The notes under the pieces: generated by a model
Seen by the model: the letters and a program-made list of their open reading frames with translations, nothing else
Database searches by the model: none
Told to the model about the DNA's origin: nothing
In this document: piece by piece, positions 21,599-37,368 of the stretch
How the letters are laid out: each line of letters opens with the position of its first letter
Numbering within the stretch: the first letter of the stretch is position 1
Program-made: the position numbers and the translations under genes
Assembly (NCBI GenBank): GCA_002104985.1
Contig: MCGO01000017.1
Span: 186,001 to 250,000, forward strand
Length of the DNA: 64,000 bases
Direction: 5' to 3'
Source: Rhizoclosmatium globosum
Lineage: Eukaryota; Chytridiomycota; Chytridiomycetes; Chytridiales; Chytriomycetaceae

Positions 21599-23451
21599 TC
21601 ACAATCTTACGGACATCTGTTGAAAGTCAGAAATCAGGTAATAATTCAAAAGTACTCACCGTCCTAATATCATACAAATGTGATTTCGATGTATCCCTCG
21701 TGAGCGTCTTGGCCTCCTGCACAGCCTTCGGATACCACTTTCCAATAAACAGCTTGTGTGATGATTCAGCGACATACAAAGACTGCTTCATGGCTTTCGT
21801 GAGCGTAAAGTATTTTTGAGTATCTGTAATAAGTCAGTAAGTCAATGAGAAAGAATACCCCAACACTAAAGTCTCTCAAACCTTGATCAGTCTCAGAGCT
21901 TCCAAAAGCATCATCAAGTCCCGCAAACACATCAGCATCCTCGTCATTCCCCACCCAACACATCTTTTCCGGATCAAACACCATTTTCCCAACTACATGA
22001 GGGATATGACTGAGCCCGCTTCGGTTTGTTATCAACGCAGGTCTGTGTCGCGGTTTTTGCGGCGATGGAGGGGCACTTGGCGCTCCTGATGATTCCTTGT
22101 CGAAATCAAGCAAGGCTTCTTCATTTCCAGTCCATTTTTGGAGGATTGGGTCGTATACCATTTTTCCAATTACTGATTTGATTATTAGTTTGGTGAAATG
22201 GAAGGTGGGAATTTACCATGAGCTATATCTGCTGGATTCACGTTCCGAATTAAAGTTGGCTTCTTTTTCTGTTTCTTTGGAGGTGGTTGAGGAATTGAGT
22301 TTGTCCATCGATTGAGGTTTGTGTCACTTCTTCGTAAAGAAGATGCTAGTAAGCCTGGTTTTGGTTAGAAAAGAGCGAGTAAGCTGATTCTACCTGACAG
22401 TGCCGGTCGAGCTGGTGTTGGTGCAGGTTTTCGAATTGCAGTTTCTTGTTTAGGAGCTGGTTTGGAAGTTAAGCTGACATTTCGGATAACAGGTATTTGA
22501 CTGATGACTGGAATCTTAGGAGAGCTTGGAAGGCTTTCTGGCTGTTCTGCCCAAGCTTTGAGAGGAATCGGATGCAAAGGTGGAGTCTGAGATGGAACAG
22601 GGACACTATCAGCTTCTGAAATATCGTCAAGAAAGTCCAGTTCTGTTCCATCGCCAAAGTCCATAGCTTTCACAGGTTTAGACATCAACATTTTTACTCC
22701 TCCAGTGCTATTCGAAGATACTCCAGCGGGTTGTTTCGGCTGAGCTATGGCTGGTGAGAATGAACCCAACTCCAGTTGAAGTGAAGCACCCTTTGTGCCC
22801 GACCTTTCCCACGAGAAGTCATCAGGCATATTAAAACCACACATGATCCTCTTCCATCTCCGTAGAATCCACAAACAGCGCCATCTTTTCTGCAAGTTCC
22901 GTCATCCCATTCACTGAATCCACACGCCACCGATGATTCCTTTTGATTCCCTGCAAAGTGAAGGTCCCCCATCTGAGCCGGAAAGTCCACATCCTCAAAC
23001 CCTTCCTCCTCTTCTTCCGATGCAATAACACTCGCATTTGAGCTGGACGCGTTACTAGGAGTGGGACTTGGTTGAAACCGTTTCACCATTTGACTGCTAC
23101 ATGAACGCGCATCGCACCACGACGGAGTGCTGGCAAGTGTTTCCGACCCCGAATCTTCATGAAGTACTTCGGATTCAAACGGTGCGTCTGTTGATTTCGG
23201 AGACTTTGACAGCGAATTGTCGCGAGTGAGGAACTGTGCCAACGAGACTGTATTGAGCGGGTGACTGAGGATTTCTGATTCCAGAGATTTATGCATCGCG
23301 TGTTTTGTGGATGAGATGGAATAGCGAAGGAATCCAAGTTGGTTTGTGGTACGTCTTCGGGAAAGTCATCCAGCGCGTCCAAGAGATCCTCTGAGCCTTC
23401 CCGTTCATCCTGAAGCTGTTTAATTCTGAAGTCCTGAGAGTTATCTGCCAT
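21599..23451 (-). CDS. Bfa1/Byr4-like component of the mitotic-exit GAP
   Basis: In yeasts Bfa1/Byr4 binds Bub2/Cdc16 to form the GAP for the Tem1/Spg1 GTPase at the spindle pole body. Here the N-terminus is acidic (MADNSQDFRIKQL, LLDALDDFPEDVPQTNLDSF), followed by long Ser/Pro-rich regions with GFEDVDFPAQM and LDFLDDISEADSV, which resemble the repeated acidic 'DDF' elements. The diagnostic C-terminal part is MVYDPILQKWTGNEEALLDF, RPALITNRS, HVVGKMVFDPEKMCWVGN and DVFAGLDDAFG, then KLFIGKWYPKAVQEAK and LYDIRT. The last tiny exon adds MSVRL before the stop at 21599. Several introns and a frame break near 22850-22830 and 23300. Assignment rests on the paired 'NMVYDP...W.GN' / 'VG.MVFDP..M.W' blocks. 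Confidence 0.72.
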
Positions 23452-23528
23452 TTGCGTTTGAGGGAGTCACACCGATCGAGTAGCGTGCTTCTTGTCGTTT
23501 CAGCTCGGAAAAAACACACCAAGACAAA
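23452..23528. promoter_or_regulatory. Bidirectional promoter BFA1-like/VMA1
   Basis: The start codons of the Bfa1-like gene and VMA1 are only 77 bases apart and divergent. I see no TATA box or recognisable factor site in it. Confidence 0.5.
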
Positions 23529-25992
<2,464 letters not shown>

Positions 25993-26107
25993 AGTGCTTT
26001 AGGAACAAAGGAGTGTGAATTCGGCTTTTAGTTATTTGTTTTTTCGTCTTCTTCAAACAAACGTGATTCCAAACAATCTTTCTTTATTTTCTTATGGTAC
26101 ATCATAA

Positions 26108-26674
26108 TTATGTGAGCTCGTTAAATATCGAGGGGTTGGTGACGAAAGGTTTTTCAAAAGTTCTCCCTCGACTTGGCTTCCAGCGACTGTAACAATCCAA
26201 CGAATAATAGAGGAATGAAATGATCAGTATAAGGTAATTAAAGATAGAATGAAGTACTTCGGACACCTTTTGGTAAGTAACACTGCTTGTACTGAAGATG
26301 CGATCGCTCTCCGGGATCTTATTCTTTCTCTGCTTTGGTTCCACTCTCTGTGCATGAACATATCCATCATATCCTTTCACAATGTTTCCGTTTGGGTCGT
26401 CCAAGTAGGAGCCTTCGTAAGTGTAGATGTTCGTTTCAAGGGTAGCGAGCTGCCGATCGAGGACCTTCTTTCGTGCGAGAAGGTCTTGAAGCTCTTTCTC
26501 CTGCAAGGCATAGGATGGTTACGATGTGGGTGTAGAGATGTGATGATCAACGTACAACAAGGGCCAGTTTCTAAGTATCATGGTTACATTACTGTAGCTC
26601 CAATCACTCAAGTCGAGACATACCTCTGCCTTCTGAGCATCCAAAGCTGAAGGGGGTGCAGTCGGAGTAGACAT
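26108..26674 (-). CDS. EAF6: EAF6, subunit of NuA4-type histone acetyltransferase complexes
   Basis: EAF6/MEAF6 is a small coiled-coil subunit of NuA4 and related MYST acetyltransferases. Exon 1 gives MSTPTAPPSALDAQKAE; after an intron with donor at about 26620 the main exon reads KELQDLLARKKVLDRQLATL, ETNIYTYEGSYLDDPNGNIV, KGYDGYVH and RIFSTSSVTYQK. The 'LE..IY.yEgsYL..t..GNii.GfdgY' and 'DRiFS.SS..Y' blocks are diagnostic. The last exon supplies a basic tail ending PSIFNELT at 26108. The gene is tail-to-tail with VMA1 (115 bases) and head-to-head with RPT1. Confidence 0.9.
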
Positions 26675-26731
26675 TCTTCAAAAGAACTTTTCTAAAAACC
26701 CAAACCAACACCAAAAACCACCACCTTTCAA
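26675..26731. promoter_or_regulatory. Bidirectional promoter EAF6/RPT1
   Basis: Just 57 bases separate the two ATGs, the tightest divergent pair in the window. The spacer is A/C-rich on the plus strand (CCAAAACC-like repeats). The yeast proteasome element GGTGGCAAA is absent. Confidence 0.5.
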
Positions 26732-28550
<1,819 letters not shown>

Positions 28551-28577
28551 AGATCTTCATGATTATCGTTTCGGTTG

Positions 28578-28583
28578 AATAAA
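28578..28583 (+). terminator. Polyadenylation signal AATAAA
   Basis: AATAAA 28 bases after the RPT1 stop, in the 180-base convergent spacer with the proteasome alpha gene. Confidence 0.5.
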
Positions 28584-28732
28584 TCGTGATTTGGCTTATT
28601 ATAATTAACGAAGTAGACTGTCGTATGATGTTGGGTCACAATTAGCATACACTGATACTTGTTTTTGAAATGAATGAAGAAATCATTGGTGTATTGTCGG
28701 CATTTTATTACAGCAGGAATTCAGCATTCAAG

Positions 28733-29819
28733 TTACTTAGAACTTTGCCTTGCAGCGGCCTCGGCAGCATTCTCAGCCTCAATCACAGTCACAACAGCTT
28801 CCACTTCCTCTGGCGTCAAGTTTCTCAAGATACTGTCAGGTCCCATAACAGAAACTTCAATATTCTTTGAGCCAGTTTGGACAATCTTTTGTGGTAAAGT
28901 TGAGTACAAAACAGTCTTTGACAAAGTTGAACTGTACCTCCAGCAGGGAACGGATCGCCAATTTGATGCTGTCATCGTCAGACATATTTTCCTTGTAGTT
29001 CTTTTCAAGGAATTCACGGACAGTCTTTGAACTGCGTCCAATCGCGTTGGCCTGTAATGGTATTGAGAATAGATTCGCCAAGATTTAAAAACAGACCTTC
29101 CAGGCAGAGTAGATTCCAGATGGATCAGTTTGGTAAAGCTTTGGCACCTTGTCAGAATCAAATCCGATGATGAGGGTAGAGATTCCAAATGGACGAACAC
29201 CTCCACTCTGCGTGTATTTCTGAATTGGAAAGAATATTGAGCGTCAGCGTTGCTTGGTGAGAGGAATGTCCCCCATTTTTACCTGCTGCACACCAGCAAT
29301 GTATCGTGTAATGTATTCGATGGAGACGGGGTCTTCAACAGTCAAACGATGCGACTGACATTCAATACGAGCCTTGTTGATGAGAACTCTCGCATCCGCG
29401 TTCAATCCTGAATTACAGTCTGTTAAAGCAGCCTTCCCCAAAGTGCCCACACAACCCGCAAAAGCCATGCACACGTGGTCATCCAGCAAAGCAATTTTGC
29501 GGACAGTTCGCGGGTCTTGCAGCTTGAGGGTTGTCTTCTTCTCGACACCAAGAACGACGATGTTGGCGCCACGAACACCGACCTGCGATTGATTAGATGG
29601 CGTAATTGATTGGTTTGGGTGATTTACAGCACAGGTTCCCTTGCGGACGGCTTCGACGGCCTAGGTGGATTGCGTGTTAGAAGGGCAGGATGGTTGGCTG
29701 AAGACCCACGTATTCGACTTGGAACAGGTGGCCATCAGGCGAGAATACGGTCAAGGCACTAGTTTGTGAGTGTGAGTTGGCGTGGTGTCGGAGGCAGGGA
29801 CGAACCGGTCGTAGGACAT
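28733..29819 (-). CDS. PRE6: 20S proteasome subunit alpha-4 (PRE6/PSMA7)
   Basis: Alpha-ring subunit of the 20S core. The first exon encodes only MSYDR (29819-29806), then [17 protein letters not shown] after an intron, the universal alpha N-terminal signature. Later: [108 protein letters not shown] and [12 protein letters not shown]. '[18 protein letters not shown]' and '[12 protein letters not shown]' are typical of alpha-4. The C-terminal coiled tail ends AAARQSSK. Five introns; exon edges show one or two small frame uncertainties (around 28905 and 29430). It converges on RPT1, so two proteasome genes are neighbours. Confidence 0.95.
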
Positions 29820-30128
29820 TTCGGATGTTTTTGATGAAGGTGTTGCGCGTTCGAAAAACACAACTAATGAATTCAGACATTACCTTTATTAAGCTTAATT
29901 AAATCTGAGAAAAGTAAGAATAAAACAATTTGTCTACGTTAGCATTTATTTTGATTGAAGTGCCCTTAATTACATACCTCTACCTGTGCTTGCACTGAAT
30001 CAACAACAAAAGTAAATATAAACTCACTTTTTACCCTTTCAGTGAATAAGTTCAACACCTGGAATAACAGACGGCTTTTCGGCGTTTGTGGTGGGAATTG
30101 TGTGTTGGCATTTATCCCCAAACCAACA
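29820..30128. other. Spacer between PRE6 and PMT2 start codons
   Basis: About 309 bases shared by two divergent genes. AT-rich with TTAATTAA-like stretches near 29890-29905; no gene or clear motif seen. Confidence 0.4.
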
Positions 30129-32830
30129 ATGAGCAAGGCTGCATCCGAACTCCGCCAACGAAAGCCGGGTGAGGATAAGAAAGCTGAAGAGCCACAAAAG
30201 AGTAGATGCAGTGGATGACATTGATCCCAGGCTAAGCTGAAAGAGGTGCGTTGTGTATTGCAACACTATCTCGCACGACTAACTGAATGCAGACCAAAAG
30301 GCCCAAGAAAGCACAAAGCTCTCTTCCATTCTACATTGCTGTGCTATTGACTGCAGCTGCCGTATTTACAAGGCTTTATAAGCTCGGCTTCGCTGATTTC
30401 GTTGTTTGGTGAGAGCTCACACTTCTACCCTTCTCGCCGCCAAAGCTGATCAATCACCAAGGATGAAGCGCATTTTGGAAAGTTCGCGTCCTTTTACATT
30501 CGTCGAGAGTTCTACCATGGTAACTCCAAGCCTTTCTGCTCATCCAACATTGCTGACGTTGATTATCCAGACGTTCACCCGCCCTTGGGGAAAATGCTTT
30601 GGTGCTGCTGGACTATTTGTTGGATACGATGGGCACTACAAATTGAGTCTGGGGCAAAGTATCCCCCAGAGTTGAATTACACTGGATGAGAGCGTTTTGC
30701 TCTCTGTTTGGAGCCATGATGGTTCCTCTTGGATTTTTATACGGGTCGTCAATTGAAGTTGTCTCTTCTCGCTAGTACATTTTTGGCATTGATGGTCATG
30801 TTGGGTACGTCGCTGAATGAACTTGAATATCAGGGCTGCAACTTAACGAAGAATAACAGACGTATCCCTGATGTCCATCAGCAGATTCATTCTATTAGAT
30901 TCCCTTCTTTTATTCTTTACTTCGCTCTCAACGTACTGTCTGGTCGTATTTAGAAACTATCAAAAGACCGAGCCATTGTCCTACAGATGGCACATCTGGA
31001 TGGCGTTTACAGGTGCCTCCATCGGTGCTTGTTTGAGTGTGAAGTGGGTTGGTCTGTTCGTCATTGCCCTTGTCGTTTGGTATGTCCATCACAAAAGAAT
31101 CAACGAGTTGCTGATAACCTAAATGCTAGAATACCCTCGAAGACTTGTGGGACATGCTCGGTGATCTCAAGATGCCAGTGGTGTGTTGAAACTAATGTTA
31201 TATTCACGGTACTGACTCTATTTCTCTCTCACAAGCGCAAATATGCCTACCACTGGCTCGTCAGAATTGTCCTCTTAATTATTTGCCAATGGCTGTCTAT
31301 GTTTCCTCTTTCTGGATCCACTTTACAATCCTCAACCGTTCCGGTGAAGGGGATGCCCAAATGTCGTCACTTCTTCCAGGCAAACTTGATTGGGAACGAC
31401 TTCCACAATAACCCCATTTCTATCGCGTTTGGATCCAGGCTGTCAATCAAGAATAATGCACGTGGAGGTGTTTATTGCACTCGCACGTTCAAAAGTACCC
31501 TCCAGGTGCTTCAGGGTCTGAGCAACAGCAGATTACTTGTTACCATCACAAAGATGTGAACAATAACTGGTTATTATCACGCCAGCTAGCGAGGCGATGC
31601 CTGAGGAAGGGTCATTCGTTATTTGTACGAGGCGACAAAATCAGACTGAGTATGCCTTGTAACGGTAATCATGGACTAATTCTTCTATTCTCAGTGCATG
31701 AACAGACCAAGAAGATGCTTCACAGTCATGCTCTTCCTGCTCCAATGACCAAAGCCCAATACGAAGTCAGTGGTTACGGAAGAGTTGATTTGGACGACCC
31801 AAATGATTTGTGGGTTGTTGAAATCGTCAAGGTAAATCGAAACTACAATGCACTTGAAAAGCTAAACAAGGTTGCAGGATGAGAGACCAAAGGACACCAA
31901 AAAGCCTCGCGAAGTTAGATCCATGACAACTCGCTTCGCCTTGAGACACGATAAACTTGGATGCTTGCTCCATTCAGGAGACGGAATCAACTACCCAGAA
32001 TGGGGTTCAAGCAGGCTGAAGTGTATGACAAGTCCATGAACGAGTCTCAATGGAAACTTGTGGAATGTCGAGCAGCACTGGAACGAGTTGTGTATGTAGT
32101 ATGCTAGGTACTCCCTCGTCTTACAGTGTTTACTAGTGCCGCCTGGAGGAGCTGCCGACTACCCCAAGTCTTTCTTACGCGACTTTATTGATCTTAACAT
32201 CGCTATGTGGACGTCCAATAACGCGTTGACTCCAGACCCAACCAAAGAGCCAGATGCTCTCACCTCTAAGCCTCTTCAGTGGCCTTTCATGGAAGTTGGA
32301 TTGAGAATGTGTGGTTGGGGAGACCACGAAACCAAATTCTATCTCCTGGGAAACCCAGTAGTTTGGATTGGATCTACTCTTTCGCTGTTTGTGTTTGGAC
32401 TTGTTTGCTGCGTGTACATGGTTCGCAGCCAACGACGTTGCAATGACTGGAAGGATCCAGGTTTGTGAAAACACGTAGAATCGTCCTGTTTCTAACTCAT
32501 ATTGTTCAGCTGAGTTCGATGACTTTGTGTTTGCGGGAAAGGTTGGAGTTCTTGGATGGTTCCTCCACTACTTCCCCTTCTTTATCATGGGACGTGTCAT
32601 GTACCTACACCACTACTTCCCTGCCCTTATTTCGCAATCATCTTGTTTGCATTTGTGACGGACCACGTTGCAAAGCGGCTCGGGAAAGTGTTGCATGCAG
32701 TTATTTTGCTGGATTATGTGCGGCTGTGACAGGAGTATTCATCTACTACCAAGACTTTGTCTTTGGAATGACAGGGCCAGCCTCACAGTGGAAAGATCGC
32801 CAGTGGAGGAAATCGTGGAACATCTACTAA
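30129..32830 (+). CDS. PMT2: Protein O-mannosyltransferase, PMT2 family
   Basis: PMTs move mannose from dolichyl phosphate to Ser/Thr in the ER lumen. The chain starts [20 protein letters not shown], then the first TM region [20 protein letters not shown], a catalytic loop with the [12 protein letters not shown] acidic motif (split by an intron at 30410-30460), [31 protein letters not shown] and SVKWVGLFV. The MIR region has [24 protein letters not shown] and VRGDKIRL, and [20 protein letters not shown]. The C-terminal TM part includes [40 protein letters not shown] and YLHHYFPAL, ending WRKSWNIY. 'QQVTCYHHKD.NN.W' and the NN.ARGG loop favour Pmt2 over Pmt1 or Pmt4. Many introns plus several one-base breaks make exact exons uncertain. 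Confidence 0.92.
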
Positions 32831-32981
32831 AGAGTGTTTCCCTCTGTTCTGTTCTCTCTTTTTCTTTCGATTGCTATTTAGTTGAATAGTATGATTCGTT
32901 GCTAAATGTGAGGGATGATGTTCTGTATGTACTATTCTTGACTTCATTTGGTTCATCAAAAACCATCCACAAAACGACAAG

Positions 32982-33724
32982 ATGGCCATCACTGACTACC
33001 TCCCGTGAGTCAATCCTCTCCATAGCTATTTCGAGTAATGTTGGTAAATAGAGGTGCTGGGTCTGACCCTTCAGGACTTGAAGAGATGTGCGGAGGATTC
33101 AAGTTGACACGCACCCAGCGATTTTACGGTTTCGGTAAGGACCCATTGGTTAAACCGGCTTCCTCATTAACACTCTATTTAGGTATTTGCTTTGGTGTTG
33201 GTTTCTTGCTGTCGATCCTGGTGAGACGATTAACACAGGAGTTCAAATTGACAACTGACTCGTATTGTGCAGTCTACTCTTCTATTGGCAACAGCCAATG
33301 TGACTGGATTTGCGGTTCCTATATACCTTCGGAAACATTGTTTCGCTGGTGTCGACTGGTTTCCTTGTTGGTTTCATCAAACAGTTCCAAGTATGTCTCC
33401 TCACTTGGACTATATGACCTCAATCTCATCAAACTTACAGAAAATGTTTGACTCTACTCGCTTCGTGGCTGCCCTTATTTTCATCGGTTCATTGGTTGCA
33501 ACTCTTATTGTCGCCTTCACACTCAAAAGTGTTATTCTTACAATCATTTGCTGTATTATTCAATGGCTTGCGCTTCTCTGGTATGTCTCACGATGGTTTA
33601 ATTTTGTTTTAAGGTTCTGACGTGTTCAATTTCCCAATCTTGCGAATGGCACAGGTATTCCGCTTCTTACATTCCATTTGCACGTGATATGATCAAGAGC
33701 TGTCTTGGTGGAATTATGGGATGA
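32982..33724 (+). CDS. SFT2: SFT2-family Golgi vesicle transport protein
   Basis: Sft2 is a four-TM protein of late Golgi/endosome traffic. Exon 1 is MAITDYLP, followed by introns and GGFKLTRTQRFYGF, GICFGVGFLLSIL, LLATANVTGFAV, LYTFGNIVSLVSTGFLVGF, KQFQKMFDSTRFVAALIFI, LVATLIVAFTLKSVILTIIC and a C-terminal YSASYIPFARDMIKS ending GGIMG at 33724. The 'TRfyGFgiCf..G', 'f.vlYT.GNi.sL.Stgfl.Gf' and 'WYsaSYIPFaR' elements are diagnostic of the family. At least five introns in 740 bases; exon 3 is a small piece. One break near 33320. Confidence 0.9.
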
Positions 33725-33858
33725 GTTTTCCATTCTGTACCTCATGAACATTGAAGAACAAGGACAACGGATCTGCTCTCTGACTCTTTCACTTCTTATT
33801 ACCCAGCAATAAAAGTATACATTCGTTACTATTTCTGTCTTATTCAGAAGTGTCCAAA

Positions 33859-35084
33859 ATGACGTTTCGACCACCAGCAAACCTCCTTCCTGTTGACTTC
33901 AAATCGCTTGCGGATCAATACCCCAACCTTGCCAAATAGTTGAGATCGTCTCTAATCATACGAACCCTTCGACTCATATTCGAAACCAGCGTCCATCGAA
34001 CAAAGAGCGGAGTTTACAGCCTTGACTTCAAGAACCCCAAAGCACTGCGAGAGCTCAGCGTAGCAGTATTATGGGTCCATTTCCAGCTCAGACTTGAAGT
34101 TCCACTGGATACTTTAGTGCCTCCCATTCCAAACAGGTTCTGTGATGGTTAGCTCTGTTCCTGACTGACACCATAACAGGCTTGGATACGTCTGCTGGAC
34201 TGAGTACCTCACAAAGTTATCTGTTGAATCGAATGTAGGAAGCAAATCTAATGTCTAAATGCGATTGATATGTGAGCGAGTGTTACTTGTTTGTGGATAT
34301 GTCGTAGTCCTAACGAAACATAATTCCCAGTGGAACTGGAGCGTCGTGTATATACCCACTACTAGCATGCCGCAGAAACGCCTCCTGGAAGTTTCTGGCT
34401 TTGGGTTCGTGTTAAGAACATCAGATTTCGACAAAAAACTGAATACCAATCCCCAACAGACATAGATTCGCGTCAGGTCGATTACGCAACGGAGAACGTC
34501 AAAAAGAATTCGTTTACTGGACGAATATCTGTTGTTTTGAATGAGGAAAACACTTCAATTCTGCCTTCAGACCTGATTAGCGAAACCAGGTTTGAGTTGT
34601 GTACTGCACTGTCAAAGTAATCTAAACTTGCAATTGAAGATACGAGTTTTGCATGTGTAATCCTCCGTTTTACCGGAACGCGACCGAAATTCAGCAATCT
34701 CGTGCCTCAAAATCGGAAAGCCCTTCAGCGGTACGTTCCCAAAAGCTAGTTAATGCCGTCTCATTCACATTTTCGTAGATATGCACAGGCTCTCGAACTG
34801 AAATGATAACTGAAGGCGGTGAACTTGAATTCCTCAAACGACTTCTCAAAGAAAGCCTCAACTTGAATACTTCGATTCGATGGTTTTCATCTCTGATTGG
34901 ACGTCGGGAAGATTATGATCTGTTTTTTCAGCATTTGGATTACACAAAGGAAAAGGAGGGACTTGAGCTTCTGATTGAAACCGCAGAGTTTGCTAATGGC
35001 AAGACGGTTCGATGGGGTATAGCATGGAGTATTCCTTCCAAGAAATCTTCAAAACGTAGACGAAGGATCAAGAAAATAGATTGA
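33859..35084 (+). CDS. METTL16-like RNA m6A methyltransferase
   Basis: METTL16 (Mtl16 in fission yeast) methylates A43 of U6 snRNA. MTFRPPANLLPVDFKSLADQ starts at 33859. Then DFKNPKALRELSVAVLWVHF, LRLEVPLDTLVPPIPNR and YVCWTEYL, matching 'lnFkdpeAvraLt..Ll..dFgl.i.iPldrLiP.vP.R.nYi.Wi.dl'. The catalytic NPPF motif is present (FCMCNPPFYRNATE, about 34645-34690). After the last intron TEMITEGGELEFLKRLLKES and IRWFSSLIGRRED, then KTVRWGIAWSI, fit the 'GG...EmiteGGE..Fv..ii..S' and 'Rw.laWsf' blocks. The SAM-binding segment (34190-34330) is broken by introns or errors. The vertebrate C-terminal extension is absent, as in fungi. Confidence 0.88.
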
Positions 35085-35406
35085 CTTATTTGCTTGGCTT
35101 TGAATATAAAAAAAGTTGTGACCTTCTTGCAAATTAAATTGATAGCCAGTGAGACGAATACTTTTGTACAAGAAGGGCTTTGAGATTGTATTGCTCATAT
35201 TGAACAGACTATACAAGCCAGCAGTGCAAAGGTGATAAAAGGAATAAGGATTTACCAGCCCATTCTATGATAGTTAACCTCTCTGGCAATCGACATGGGT
35301 TTGGATCCCAGCCGTGGTTCAACAGCGGGCGAGAAGCCTTCATGAACCATATGCTAAATGAAGAAAATCATAAGAAATATTTATTATTTCATTCAGCATA
35401 CATCTT
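35085..35406. other. Convergent spacer METTL16/SF3A3
   Basis: About 320 bases holding the two 3' UTRs. I looked for a tRNA or snRNA and saw none. Confidence 0.4.
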
Positions 35407-37298
35407 TTACAATAAACCTTGTCGTCTCAAATCTATATTGAATCCAGGCAATAAGGGGCACATTAAGCAAAGGGATTATTAAAGAAATCGTACCTTCAAA
35501 CGTCTTCTTGTTAAATACGTTTCCTTCAGCATCCTCGAATTCTTCCATAGCTTCCGCTTTAAAGGCTTCGGCTTTCTTGGCGGTGTTGAGCTTTTCCCAT
35601 ACTATCCAAATCAGTTAGCGAACAAAGGAGCTAAAACACAGCTGACAGATATAAGAAAGACACTTACATGCAAATGCATCACTAATCTTTGTGATTTCTT
35701 GAAAGTGTTTCAAATTTGGAATACCAAGACACTTCATTCCGTGAGCATGGCGCCACTCCTAACCCCCTCGTTATTTACCACCAATGAATACAAGAACTAA
35801 AAGACGTTACCTGGAAGTGTCGATCAAATGCTTTACGTCCCATGTAAATAAAGTTTCCACAAATCTCGCATGGATACTCGACACCCAATCCGTGCAGTTT
35901 AAAGAGCCAATATGGAATCGGTTTACCATCCCAACCCATGGGAAGTTTGAGTGGGTTATAGATTTCGTTGTTTTCTTCTTCCTCCTCCTCGTCAGCGCTG
36001 AAGTCTTCTGGTTCGTCTTCAGCATAGTCTTGCAGGTCGTACCGGCTTTCGCTTTTTCCTGGTTGTGAGGGATGTAAGTATGCACCAAAGAGAATTGAAA
36101 CAAAATCGGAGAGTTCATACAATTTCGTCGACTGAAAGGGTTTGCTTTCGCTCAATGAGATCCCTTGTATCTTCTCTCTGTTGAACCAGACTCTCTCCGA
36201 GTTTTTGAATAGTTACTTCCAGCAATTTGACTTCCTTCAACGCCTCCAGTTTTGACTGAACAACTTCCGTCTGCTTTTCTTGACTTATTTTGCCACCATT
36301 CGCGGCAAACACTTCCGCAGCCTTTTTGTGCTTTCTTCCAGGCAAATGCGCATCAAAAATAGATTTGTTTGTGAATTGTTTGGCACAAGGGTGACAGAAC
36401 AAGAAGGGTCCGCCATATCTTGGTCCTGCGATGCCGCCCATTCGTTCACTTCTTCCGTGGCTGCATTTCGAAGAGATGCATGATCGAGCAGAGGAAGAGC
36501 GCGTTTACAGAACCCTTCGAGGTATTCAACGAGGTGTGCCAAATATCGTTTGTAGTCTGCTGTTTTGCGAGTTTCAGGTGGTACACTGACTGATCTTCGT
36601 CGAATTTATCAAATAGGGAAATGTAGGCAAGGTAATTGATTCGCTTCACGTTCTTGAGGTTGATGTAGAGCTCAAAAGAGCTGTTGAGATCCAAAAACGG
36701 CCGCGCATTTCTTCACCAAGAACATGTTTCAATGTCTACGATAAGTATCGTGAGTTGAGCTGGTTGGACGCTTCGCAAGTGCTATAACCTTCCAGTTCCT
36801 GGTCCTCATCCACTTTAGCCACCTCCAGCTCCAAAACTTCGACTTTTTCATCTGGATGTCTTCGGTGATGGTCCTTAATATCCTTCAATCTGTTGTAGAA
36901 CTCTGTAAAGTCTGCCGAGTTTCCAGCGTTTGAGATTGAAGCGATTTCAGCTTTGCGAGCTCTATGAGTTGGATTGAATACTTGGCATTGACGGTTGAGT
37001 GAGCTTACCCGTTGGCATCGGCATAAGTGTCGAGCAGAGACTGAGAGAGGGACTGGATGCGGTCTGTTGCAGAGGGTCAGCTTATCACTCTGGACATGCA
37101 TCAACAGTATATACCAAGATGTCTATTGATTCTGTTTGCTGAATGAGCTTGTCCAAGCTGAATGGATGATGCGTAGTCAGCTCTCTCTTGGATCGATCAA
37201 ACCTTCTTGTGTCGCGTATCAATTCGAGGCAACTTGTTCCTGAAGTCGCTCGATTTCCTCGTGGTTCGGCGTTGTGTTTCGAGAATGGACGTTGACAT
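35407..37298 (-). CDS. SF3A3: Splicing factor SF3a60 (SF3A3/Prp9)
   Basis: Component of the SF3a complex of U2 sn[14 protein letters not shown] starts at 37298, with [13 protein letters not shown] in a frame shifted by one base. Next [20 protein letters not shown], the 'FaeFY.RLk.ik.yHrk.P' block; [40 protein letters not shown] with GRKHKKA (first zinc finger); and [20 protein letters not shown] with [10 protein letters not shown] (the C-terminal matrin-type finger). Then [16 protein letters not shown] and, after an intron with donor at about 35490, the last exon DLRRQGLL before the TAA at 35407. Several one-base deletions near 37260-37220. It shares a 70-bp promoter with eIF4A3, another spliceosome-linked gene. 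Confidence 0.95.
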
Positions 37299-37368
37299 TC
37301 TCTTTTTGGTTTTCTCTTTTCTTTCTTTCTTTTCTCTTCTTAAAAACAATCAAAGAAAAACAGAACAA
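37299..37368. promoter_or_regulatory. Bidirectional promoter SF3A3/eIF4A3 with polypyrimidine tract
   Basis: 70 bases between two divergent ATGs. Bases 37299-37341 are nearly all C/T on the plus strand, followed by an A-rich leader before the plus-strand ATG. The layout copies the TAF11/RRP15 spacer. Confidence 0.6.

Noticed and set aside
26675..26731. Proteasome-associated control element (GGTGGCAAA) upstream of RPT1
   Set aside because: I searched both strands of the spacer; only CCACCACC-like sequence is present, which does not match.
35085..35406. tRNA or small RNA gene in the METTL16/SF3A3 spacer
   Set aside because: No cloverleaf, A/B box pair or snRNA-like core could be found by eye.
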